This document shows, one piece after another, positions 8,476 through 15,024 of a stretch of DNA of 21,865 bases. Under the pieces are notes generated by a model. It saw nothing but the letters and a program-made list of their open reading frames with translations. It ran no database searches and had not been told where the DNA came from. This stretch comes from CAYLNM01 sp964385045 (GTDB lineage Bacteria > Planctomycetota > Phycisphaerae > Phycisphaerales > SM1A02). The position numbers and the translations under genes are program-made. The DNA lies in contig CAYLNM010000070.1 in the NCBI GenBank assembly GCA_964385045.1, positions 1-21,865 on the forward strand, in the 5' to 3' direction. Positions within the stretch are counted from its first letter, which is position 1, and each line of letters opens with the position of its first letter.

Positions 8476-8543
8476 CGCCGCCGGGGAGGCGCGCGACCCC
8501 CGTGCCGCCCCGGATCCACGTCCTCCCTGCCCCGGAGACCGCC

Positions 8544-9110
8544 ATGGCCGCGACCCCGTCCGAGATGGTCCCCCTCGGGACCCCGATGCCCGCCTTCAGC
8601 CTCGCCGATCCCTCCGGCACCGAGCACGAGTCGTCGAAGCTCGTGGGCGAGCACGGGCTGCTCGTGATGTTCATCTGCAACCACTGCCCGTTCGTGAAGC
8701 ACGTGGCCGCGGAGCTCGCCCGCCTCGGCCGCGACCTGCCGAAGAAGGGCGTCAACGTGGTGGCCATCCACTCCAACGACTTCGAGAAGCACCCCGACGA
8801 CGCACCCCAGCGGATCGTCGAGGAGGCGGCGGCGCGGGGCTACGAGTTCGTGTCGCTCGTGGACGTCACCCAGGAGGTCGCCCGGGCGTTCCACGCCGCC
8901 TGCACGCCGGACTTCTTCCTCTACGACGGCGACGGTCGCCTCTTCTACCGCGGGCAGCTCGACGACAGTCGCCCCGGGAACGACGCCCCGGTGACGGGGG
9001 CCGACGTGCGGGCGGCGGTCGAGCGACTGGTCGCGGGCGAGGAGCCGCCGGCCGAGCAGACCCCCAGCCTCGGGTGCAACGTCAAGTGGAAGGAGCCGGC
9101 CGGGGCCTGA
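8544..9110 (+). CDS. Thioredoxin-fold redoxin (AhpC/TSA-Redoxin superfamily) with CNHC active site
   Basis: 188 residues. The ATG at 8544 has GGAG about 9 bases upstream. The protein begins with the peroxiredoxin-like segment 'PLGTPMPAFSLADPSG'. It has the redox motif Cys45-Asn-His-Cys48 in 'MFICNHCPFVKHV', then 'VVAIHSNDFEKHPDD' and 'CTPDFFLYDGDGRLFYRGQLDDS', whose cis-Pro (TPDFF) belongs to the thioredoxin fold. The C-terminal 'SLGCNVKWK' is characteristic of this uncharacterised cytosolic thioredoxin-family branch. No signal peptide was seen, so it probably acts in the cytoplasm as a thiol oxidoreductase or thiol-dependent peroxidase. The partner substrate is unknown. It converges on the YjbQ gene. 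Confidence 0.9.
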   Translation: MAATPSEMVPLGTPMPAFSLADPSGTEHESSKLVGEHGLLVMFICNHCPFVKHVAAELARLGRDLPKKGVNVVAIHSNDFEKHPDDAPQRIVEEAAARGYEFVSLVDVTQEVARAFHAACTPDFFLYDGDGRLFYRGQLDDSRPGNDAPVTGADVRAAVERLVAGEEPPAEQTPSLGCNVKWKEPAGA

Positions 9111-9121
9111 GGCTCCCGGCC
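9098..9121. terminator. Hairpin whose loop is the stop codon, between convergent genes
   Basis: GGCCGGG-GCC, loop TGA, GGC-t-CCCGGCC: ten pairs with one bulged T. The TGA loop is the stop codon of the thioredoxin-fold gene (9108-9110). It probably acts as a terminator for the forward gene and may serve the opposing gene too. No T-tract. Confidence 0.5.
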
Positions 9122-9160
9122 CGACCGCGGTCGCCGCCCGGCCACCGCCGCGGCCGCGCC

Positions 9161-9595
9161 TCAGCCGGCCTCGCCCGCGACGACGACCGCCACGCGCCGC
9201 CGGTGCGGGCGCGTCCGGTGCTCCCAGACGTGGATGCCCTGCCACGTGCCGAGGGCGAGGCGGCCGTCCATCACCGGGATCGTGAGGCTCACGTCGGTCA
9301 GGGCGGCCCGGATGTGCGAGGGCATGTCGTCCGGCCCCTCGGCGGTGTGCGTGTAGAGGGCGTCGCCGGGCGGCGCGAGGCGGGCGAGCCACCGCTCGAG
9401 ATCGCGGCGGGCCGACGGGTCGGCGTTCTCCTGGATCGTGAGGCTCGCCGAGGTGTGCCGGATGAAGACGGTGCAGGTCCCGGTCCGCACGCCCGCGGTC
9501 CGGACGACCGCGGCCACGCGGTCCGTGCACTCGTGCAGGCCCTCGCCCGGGGTGTCGACGACGAGCTCCTCGGCGTGGTGTCGCGGATTCGGCAC
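9161..9595 (-). CDS. YjbQ/UPF0047 family protein (secondary thiamine-phosphate synthase-like)
   Basis: 144 residues, normal family length. The GTG at 9595 has GGGAG about 9 bases upstream (cagggagaccgccgcc). Conserved blocks seen are 'CTVFIRHTSASLTIQENADP', 'YTHTAEGPDDMPSHIRAAL', 'SLTIPVMDGRLALGTWQGI' and 'EHRTRPHRRRV'. The family has a conserved His/Glu pocket. E. coli YjbQ shows weak thiamine-phosphate synthase activity, but the physiological role is unsettled, so the enzymatic name should be treated as provisional. It converges on the thioredoxin-fold gene and diverges from the ABC-2 exporter operon 111 bases away. No signal peptide. Confidence 0.9.
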   Translation of the reverse strand: MPNPRHHAEELVVDTPGEGLHECTDRVAAVVRTAGVRTGTCTVFIRHTSASLTIQENADPSARRDLERWLARLAPPGDALYTHTAEGPDDMPSHIRAALTDVSLTIPVMDGRLALGTWQGIHVWEHRTRPHRRRVAVVVAGEAG

Positions 9596-9690
9596 GGCGG
9601 CGGTCTCCCTGCAGGTGCGGTCGGGCGTGGACGGCCCGGACCGCCCGCGCGGCGTCCGGTCGCGGCGGCGGGGCCGGATCGCCCGCACCC

Positions 9691-9699
9691 GTATGATCG
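9691..9699 (+). promoter_or_regulatory. -10 element for the ABC-2 exporter operon, leaderless arrangement
   Basis: GTATGATCG. The hexamer TATGAT (9692-9697) is one mismatch from consensus and lies 9 bases before the ATG at 9707. The expected transcript start is 2-3 bases from the ATG, and there is no Shine-Dalgarno. No recognisable -35. Confidence 0.6.
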
Positions 9700-9706
9700 C
9701 CGCGTC

Positions 9707-10846
9707 ATGACCGACGCGCCGACCCCCACCCCCGACGTCCCCGCCATCGAGGCGACCGGCGTGCGGTATCGCTACCCGACGGCGAGGCCGGGGCGGGGCC
9801 GGCGGAGCGGCGGCCGGGCGGCCGGGTCGTCGGGTCGCGGCGACTCGGCCCGCCGCACGCACGCGGTCGACGGCGTGGACCTGCGGGTCGCGCCGGGAGA
9901 GGCGGTCGCCCTCCTCGGCCCCAACGGCAGCGGCAAGAGCACGCTGATGTCGATCCTCGCCGGCCTGCGGTCGCCGGGGGCGGGCCGCGTGGCGGTCCGC
10001 GGCGGCCGCGCCCGGCTCGGCGTCGTCTTCCAGTCCGTCGCCCTCGATCCCTTCGTCACCGTGCACGAGAACCTCCGCGATGCGGGCCGACTCGCCGGAC
10101 TCCCCGCCGCCGAGGCCGCATCGCGGGCCCGCGACCGGCTGGACGCGGCCGGACTCGGCGAGCTCGCCGCGGTCCGGGCGGGGCGTCTCTCGGGCGGGCA
10201 GCAGCGGCGGGTGGACCTGGTGCGGGCCCTGCTCGCCGACCCCGCCGTGCTCCTGCTCGACGAGCCGACCACCGGCCTCGATCCGGCGGCCCGGCACCGC
10301 TTCCTCGAGACGCTCGCGGCCGAGCGGGCGGCGCGGCGGCCGGCGATGCTCCTGAGCACGCACCTCGTGGACGAGGCCGAGCCGATGGATCGCGTGGTGC
10401 TCATGGATCGCGGCCGCATCGTGGCGGACGGGCCGCCGGCGCAGCTTCGCGCCGGGCTCGGCGCCCGCCGGCTCACCGTGCCCGACGCCGGGTTCGATCC
10501 CGCGCCGTGGCCGGGTCCGTGGCAGCGCGGGGCCGGCGGCTGGTGGCGTCCGCTCGACGCGGGGGCGGAGGACGACTCGTCGGCCAACGACGTCGAGCTC
10601 GTCGGCCGGCTCGTGGCCGCGGGCGTCCCCGTGCACGTGGCTCCCCCGACCCTCGCCGACGCGTTCGAGGCCCGCACCGGCCGCGTACTCGCGGGTGCCG
10701 GGAGCGAGGCGGACGCCGCCGGCGGGGCCGGCGGGACCGGGGAGACCGCTCCGGCCCTCGCCGGCGGCATGCCGGTCCGCGGCCTCGGGCCATCCGACGA
10801 GCGCACCGCGCGCCCCCCGTCCCCCGCCTCGGAGCCCGCCCCGTGA
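9707..10846 (+). CDS. ABC-2 type exporter ATP-binding protein (DrrA/NodI-like)
   Basis: 379 residues; energises the ABC-2 permease encoded next. Motifs: Walker A GPNGSGKST (71-79), Q-loop Gln109, signature LSGGQ (161-165), Walker B VLLLDEPTTGLD (181-192), H-loop His219 (STHLVDEAEPMDR). The 'VDEAE' and 'IVADGPPAQL' segments fit the drug/lipid exporter branch. Two oddities: about 25 Gly/Arg/Ser-rich residues (27-51) are inserted between the first strand (VRYRYP) and 'THAVDGVDLRV', and about 130 residues follow the core, ending in a Gly/Ala/Pro tail. The ATG at 9707 is preceded by a -10 only 9 bases away. The stop overlaps the permease start (GTGA). Substrate unknown. Confidence 0.92.
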   Translation: MTDAPTPTPDVPAIEATGVRYRYPTARPGRGRRSGGRAAGSSGRGDSARRTHAVDGVDLRVAPGEAVALLGPNGSGKSTLMSILAGLRSPGAGRVAVRGGRARLGVVFQSVALDPFVTVHENLRDAGRLAGLPAAEAASRARDRLDAAGLGELAAVRAGRLSGGQQRRVDLVRALLADPAVLLLDEPTTGLDPAARHRFLETLAAERAARRPAMLLSTHLVDEAEPMDRVVLMDRGRIVADGPPAQLRAGLGARRLTVPDAGFDPAPWPGPWQRGAGGWWRPLDAGAEDDSSANDVELVGRLVAAGVPVHVAPPTLADAFEARTGRVLAGAGSEADAAGGAGGTGETAPALAGGMPVRGLGPSDERTARPPSPASEPAP

Positions 10847-11745
10847 CCCGCTCCACCCCGCTCCCGCCCGGGCCCGGCGGCGCCACCGGGCCCGGGCCCA
10901 CGCCCACGCCCGCGTCCGTCGCCGCCGCCGCCGCCGCCGCCAAGCCCGCATCCGCCCACGACGCCGACACCGCCACCTCGGCACCGCCGATCTCCCCCGG
11001 ACTGGTCGTGTCGCTGCTCGCCCGCCGCGAGATCGTCCGCTTCCTGCGGCAGCCCGCCCGCCTCGCCGCCGGCGTCGGCACGCCGCTGATGATGCTCGCG
11101 TTCCTCGGCAGCGGCGTCGGCGAGTCCTTCCGCCCGGCCGCGCTCGAGGGCTCCTACGCGGCCTTCGTCCTGCCGGGGGCGATGATGCTGGTGCTCGTCT
11201 TCACCGCGATCTTCGCCGCCATCGCCCTCATCGACGCCCGGCGCGACGGCTGGCTGCAGGCGGTCCTCGTCGCCCCCGTCCCGCGGTGGGCGGTCGCGGC
11301 CGGCCCCGGCCTCGGCGCCACCGCGATCGGGCTCGCGCAGGCCGCGGTGCTCCTGCCCGCGGCCTGGCTCGTGGCCGACGGGCCCGGCGTGCCCGGCCTG
11401 CTGCTCGCCCTCGCGATCCTCGCCTGCACCGGCCTCGCGATCTCCGGCCTCGGGCTCGCCTTCGCCTGGCGCTGCCGCACGTCGGCGGAGTACCACGCGG
11501 TCATGAACACGGTGCTGATGCCGCTGTGGCTGCTGTCGGGTGCGTTCTTCCCCGCCGACGCCGCCGCCCCGTGGCTCGGCGGCCTCATGCGGCTGAACCC
11601 GCTGACGTGGTGCACGAGCGGCCTCCGCGGCGCCCTCGACGGCGACCTGGCCGCCGCGGGCGTGGGCCTGGCGGTGGCCGCCGGAGCCGCCGTCGCCGCC
11701 GGCCTGCTCGCGGGCCGGGCCGCGGCGCGATCGACGGACGCCTGA
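10843..11745 (+). CDS. ABC-2 type membrane permease (DrrB/NodJ-like)
   Basis: 300 residues from the GTG at 10843, which overlaps the ATPase stop by four bases. A Pro/Ala/Thr-rich cytoplasmic N-terminus (1-45, including an eight-Ala run) precedes 'LLARREIVRFLRQPARLAAG', the usual amphipathic entry. About six membrane helices follow. The ABC-2 signature region 'LMPLWLLSGAFFPADAAAPWLGGLMRLNPLTW' is present; the phrase 'LSGAFFP' followed by 'NPLT' is characteristic of ABC-2 permeases. It forms the inner-membrane pore of the exporter with the upstream ATPase. It ends in a 161-base convergent gap facing the LptG-like gene. Efflux of a drug, lipid or polysaccharide is possible; nothing in the sequence decides. 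Confidence 0.9.
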   Translation: MTRSTPLPPGPGGATGPGPTPTPASVAAAAAAAKPASAHDADTATSAPPISPGLVVSLLARREIVRFLRQPARLAAGVGTPLMMLAFLGSGVGESFRPAALEGSYAAFVLPGAMMLVLVFTAIFAAIALIDARRDGWLQAVLVAPVPRWAVAAGPGLGATAIGLAQAAVLLPAAWLVADGPGVPGLLLALAILACTGLAISGLGLAFAWRCRTSAEYHAVMNTVLMPLWLLSGAFFPADAAAPWLGGLMRLNPLTWCTSGLRGALDGDLAAAGVGLAVAAGAAVAAGLLAGRAAARSTDA

Positions 11746-11809
11746 GTCGTCGGCCGCGGCGATGGCGAGGCGGCGCCTCCGGATCCCCGAATCCCCGGGG
11801 CACGCCCAC

Positions 11810-11826
11810 CGTGGAGCCCGTCCACG
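11810..11826. terminator. Weak hairpin in convergent gap
   Basis: CGTGGA - gcccg - TCCACG, 6 pairs with a 5-base loop, 65 bases after the permease stop and between convergent genes. It could serve both; no T-run. The rest of the 161-base gap holds only a short direct repeat (GTGCGCCGGC at 11841 and 11868). Confidence 0.35.
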
Positions 11827-11906
11827 CGGTCGTGGCCCCGGTGCGCCGGCGAGCGCCGACCGCACGGTGCGCCGGCCCCCCGGGCCCGGCCGACGGTCCC
11901 CGCCCC

Positions 11907-13190
11907 CTACGTCTCCACCCGCAGCCACTGGGCCAGCACCACCGGGGCCAGCACCAGCGCGGGGACGAAGACACTCACCGCGGGCGGGAAGCCGGGGATC
12001 GTGACCAGCATGAAGATCGCGGCCACGATCACCGCGGGGAGCGTGATTCCCGCGCAGAGCAGCGACCGCAGCAGCAGGTTCGCCGGTCCGCGGAGCAGGA
12101 ACGCCGGCAGCGCGAGCCACATGAGCAGCACGTTGACGATCACCGACGAGAAGCGGCTCCATCGGTAGCGGGCGAGCGACTGGATGAGCGACTCGCGGTC
12201 CACCGCCCCCGGACTGGCGAGGATCTCCTCGATCTGCCGCAGGCTGAGCATCGAGGCGTAGGCCCCGTGCCGCCGCAGCACCAGCACGCGGGGCGAGAGG
12301 TTGGTGGGGAAGAACGCCGCCGCCTCCCGCTCCATCCGCATCGATCCGGTCTCGATCCCGGGGGAGCCGACCGGCCCTGGCCCCGCCCCCGCCCCCGTTC
12401 CGGGCCCCGCCGGGCTCGTCCCGCCGACTCCGCCGCCGCCGCCGGCCCCCGATCCCTCCATCGCCGCCACCGCGGTCACGTCCAGCCGCACCCCCCGGCC
12501 GCCCTCCAGCCGCCAGCCGGTGACGGTGCCGTCGCCGTCGCCGTCCGCTGCCGGCTCCGCGCCCCACGTCGCGGCGTCCGCCGTGATCCGGCGCCGGGTG
12601 CGCCCCCGCTCGTCGCGCTCGAGGATCGTCACGCCGGTGAGCGTGCCCGCGGTGGGGTCGAACTCCGCCGCCTGCAGCAGCGCCCCCCGGTCGTCGCGGG
12701 TGAAGTCGACCGGGAAGGCCTGGATCGTGCGCTGCCCGATCTCACCGTGGCCGCGGATCAGCAGCGGGGCGACCCGCGGCAGGAAGAGCTCCTGGTTGAC
12801 CAGCTGCACGAGCCCGAGCACGAACATCCCGACCACGAACGGCATCGCGATGCGGTGCATGCTGATGCCGGCCGAGAGCATCGCCACCAGCTCGCGGTGG
12901 CGGTGCATCCGGCTCAGCGTGAAGCCCATCGCCCCGATCGCGAGCATGCCGTGCAGGAACGCGTAGAACTGGAAGCCGCGCGGGGCCTGGAAGTCGACCG
13001 CGAGCCGCAGCAGCAGCCACAGCCGATCGACCGGGCTCGCGTCCTCGGGGGCCAGCCGGTCCGCCGCCTCCACGAACTCGTCGAGGGCGAGGACGAGATC
13101 GATCGCGGCCGCGAACACGAACATGATCGCGAAGAGGATCGCGAAGTTCAGCAGGAACCGGGCGAGGATGTGGCGATCGAGGAGCGTCAT
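11907..13190 (-). CDS. LptF/LptG family permease (second of the pair, LptG-like)
   Basis: 427 residues. Membrane component of the LPS-transport type ABC complex, which works with an LptB ATPase (not in this window) to move LPS toward the LptC/A/D bridge. The N-terminus MTLLDRHILARFLLNFAILF is typical. Predicted helices lie at about 12-34, 70-92 and 113-132, then 345-366, 370-397 and 400-421. The conserved 'RELVAMLSAGISMHRI' follows the second helix and 'NQELFLPRV' ends the third. The periplasmic domain (about 135-340) carries a Gly/Pro-rich insertion near 246-280. The ATG at 13190 lies 15 bases after the upstream partner's stop, so the two are an operon. Family is confident; F versus G assignment is by order only. 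Confidence 0.85.
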   Translation of the reverse strand: MTLLDRHILARFLLNFAILFAIMFVFAAAIDLVLALDEFVEAADRLAPEDASPVDRLWLLLRLAVDFQAPRGFQFYAFLHGMLAIGAMGFTLSRMHRHRELVAMLSAGISMHRIAMPFVVGMFVLGLVQLVNQELFLPRVAPLLIRGHGEIGQRTIQAFPVDFTRDDRGALLQAAEFDPTAGTLTGVTILERDERGRTRRRITADAATWGAEPAADGDGDGTVTGWRLEGGRGVRLDVTAVAAMEGSGAGGGGGVGGTSPAGPGTGAGAGPGPVGSPGIETGSMRMEREAAAFFPTNLSPRVLVLRRHGAYASMLSLRQIEEILASPGAVDRESLIQSLARYRWSRFSSVIVNVLLMWLALPAFLLRGPANLLLRSLLCAGITLPAVIVAAIFMLVTIPGFPPAVSVFVPALVLAPVVLAQWLRVET

Positions 13191-13205
13191 CGGCGTCCCG
13201 GACGG

Positions 13206-14864
13206 TCAGTTGCGCGACAGCCGGAGGAAGGCCCAGCCGATGATGCCAGCGAGCACCGCGTTGCCGGACCACATGAGGGCGTATCCCTGAACCACCGCCG
13301 CGTCCCGGACGAGGTGCTCGCCGCTGGAGACCAGGATCAGGCCGAGCACGGACGGAAGGAACGCGTAGAGATAGATCGTCAGCGGCGTGTCGCCCCGCCG
13401 CCACATCGCGAGCGTGGCCCCGAGCAGCAACAGGAGCAGCGCGGTGAGGCTGGTCGCGAAGCGGCTGGTCATGCGGGCCCGGATCTCCAGCTGCAGGTCG
13501 CGCACCCACTCGTCCAGGCTCGCCAGCCGGCCCGTCACCGCCCCCGAGTACTCGCCCGCCGCGACGCGGGCCGCGAGGGCGGCGCCGTCCATCTCCAGCA
13601 CCGCGCGGTCGTCGAAGCCGGGCAGGCGCAGGGCCTCGAGCGGCACCGTCTCGCGGACGTTGACGGTCTCGACGTCGTCGGCGTCGGACCAGCGGACGTC
13701 GGCAAGCTCCAGCCGCAGCCGCAGATCCTCCACCCGCTCGCGCTCGCCCACCGTCAGCCCGCTCGTCACCGTGCCGAGGCCGGCCCCCGGATCCTCGGCG
13801 ATCACGGCCGACCGGGCCCGGAAGAGCCGGCGCTCCCGGCCCCCCTCGAGCTGCCGGACCATGAGCCCGTCGCCGGCGCGGGGCACGAGCCGCCGTCCCT
13901 CGAGCCGGGCGTTCTCGACCACGTAGCTTCCCATCGTCCGGCTCGCGAGCTCGGCCTCCCCCGACCGCTCGAGCCGCTCGCCGATCGTGCGGGCCGCGTC
14001 CTCAAGCCGGATCGTCTCGGCGAGGTCCCGCCGCACGCCGCGGATCCGCACGTGCTCGTCCGGCCGCTCGTGGAGCTCGAGCAGCTCGGAGAACGTCATC
14101 CGCTTCGGGCTGTCGCGGAGGTCGGTGGGGATGCGGATGATCGCCGCCTCGGGCCGCTCCATCCACGCGAGCATGCCGTCGGCCGGCCGGAACGCGACCG
14201 CCTCGCCCATCCGCAGGCTCAGGATCGTCTCGCCCGGCTGCCGGTAGACGTCGATCGCCACCTGGCTCGCGGTCACGTCGGTGGCGACGCGGCCATCGGC
14301 GGCGAGGTCGGCCACCGCCACCTCGTACAGCCGCAGCCGGGCGTCCACGCCCTCCGGGACGTCCTCGGCCGGCTCGCGCACGATCCGGTCGGCCCAGACC
14401 TGCAGGTCGCCGAGGACGAAGGGCTCGCCGGAGCCGATCGTCCGCTCGAAGAGGACGGTGACGTCCTTGGCCACCGTCTGCTCGAGCAGCCCCCAGAACC
14501 GCGGGATCACGGTCTGCGTCAGCAGCACCATCACCAGCGTCAGGACCAGCCCGAGGGCCACCACCGGCGCCAGCAGCCGCCGGTAGCTGATCCCCGACGC
14601 GGCGGCGGCGAGGATCTCGTTGTCGGTGGTCATGCGGTGCAGGCTCATCGTGCCCGCGAAGCCCGCCGCGAACGGCAGCGCGAACTGGAGCATCGGCACC
14701 ATCGCGAGCACGATGTAGGTCGCGACCTGCCCCACCGTGAACAGGTCGTCGTCCGACAGGGGCTTGATCGCCGCCCCGAACGCGATCACCGTCACCAGCA
14801 CGCCCGTGGTGAGCGCGCCGGCGCGCAGGAGCTCGCGCACGATCAGTCGGTCCAGCAGCCGCAT
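13206..14864 (-). CDS. LptF/LptG family permease with enlarged periplasmic domain (LptF-like)
   Basis: 552 residues against roughly 360 in typical family members. The N-terminus MRLLDRLIVRELLRAGALTT closely parallels its partner's. Helices lie at about 15-35, 48-72 and 98-119; 'DNEILAAAASGISYRRLLAP' is the family motif and 'LTQTVIPRF' ends helix three. The C-terminal helices are at about 471-488, 494-514 and 526-547. The periplasmic part spans about 125-465, well beyond one jellyroll domain. The ATG at 14864 is preferred over the GTG at 14900 because it matches the partner's N-terminus and has a -10-like TATCCT 9 bases upstream. Gene order, pairing and topology support an LPS-exporter permease. 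Confidence 0.83.
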   Translation of the reverse strand: MRLLDRLIVRELLRAGALTTGVLVTVIAFGAAIKPLSDDDLFTVGQVATYIVLAMVPMLQFALPFAAGFAGTMSLHRMTTDNEILAAAASGISYRRLLAPVVALGLVLTLVMVLLTQTVIPRFWGLLEQTVAKDVTVLFERTIGSGEPFVLGDLQVWADRIVREPAEDVPEGVDARLRLYEVAVADLAADGRVATDVTASQVAIDVYRQPGETILSLRMGEAVAFRPADGMLAWMERPEAAIIRIPTDLRDSPKRMTFSELLELHERPDEHVRIRGVRRDLAETIRLEDAARTIGERLERSGEAELASRTMGSYVVENARLEGRRLVPRAGDGLMVRQLEGGRERRLFRARSAVIAEDPGAGLGTVTSGLTVGERERVEDLRLRLELADVRWSDADDVETVNVRETVPLEALRLPGFDDRAVLEMDGAALAARVAAGEYSGAVTGRLASLDEWVRDLQLEIRARMTSRFATSLTALLLLLLGATLAMWRRGDTPLTIYLYAFLPSVLGLILVSSGEHLVRDAAVVQGYALMWSGNAVLAGIIGWAFLRLSRN

Positions 14865-14870
14865 CGGGGG

Positions 14871-14880
14871 CGAAGGATAC
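14871..14880 (-). promoter_or_regulatory. Candidate -10 for the lptF/lptG-like operon, leaderless arrangement
   Basis: On the minus strand GTATCCTTCG; hexamer TATCCT ends 9 bases before the ATG at 14864. No Shine-Dalgarno in between. It resembles the other TAnnnTCG elements with one extra T. Confidence 0.45.
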
Positions 14881-14921
14881 CACCCTCGGGGGGACCTCAC
14901 GCGCCGGCGGGCGGAACCGCA

Positions 14922-14947
14922 GGCGATCGAATGCCCGTCCGATCGCC
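14922..14947. terminator. 8-base inverted repeat between fumarase gene and lptF-like gene
   Basis: GGCGATCG - 10 bases - CGATCGCC. It lies 78 bases past the fumarase stop on the minus strand and 57 bases upstream of the lptF-like ATG. Terminator or operator; the remainder of this 160-base gap shows nothing else. Confidence 0.35.
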
Positions 14948-15024
14948 GCCCACCGCGGGACCTCCGCGCGACCGTGCCGCGCGGGCGTACACGGGCTCCG
15001 CCGGCGTCGCCGACCGCCCCCGCC

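Larger units (their letters stand above)
8167..8543. other. Divergent intergenic region
   Basis: 377 bases between the leftward propeller gene and the rightward thioredoxin-fold gene. It holds a candidate -10 for each direction, a GACGGGCGGG short tandem repeat near 8191-8215, and a strong G/C inverted repeat at 8428-8454. Open frames cross it on both strands but show no protein-like composition, so no gene is called here. Confidence 0.6.

Noticed and set aside
8169..8543. N-terminal extension of the thioredoxin-fold protein back to 8169
   Set aside because: The ATG at 8544 has a GGAG site and begins at the family N-terminus; the upstream translation is low-complexity Arg/Gly/Pro.
9123..9132. 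Ten-base palindrome GACCGCGGTC in the convergent gap
   Set aside because: Short GC palindromes are expected by chance at this composition, and it has no position relative to a promoter. The stop-codon hairpin beside it explains termination better.
14865..14900. GTG at 14900 as the start of the LptF-like protein
   Set aside because: The ATG at 14864 matches the N-terminus of its partner and has a -10 element at leaderless spacing; the extra 12 residues are Pro/Ser/Arg-rich.
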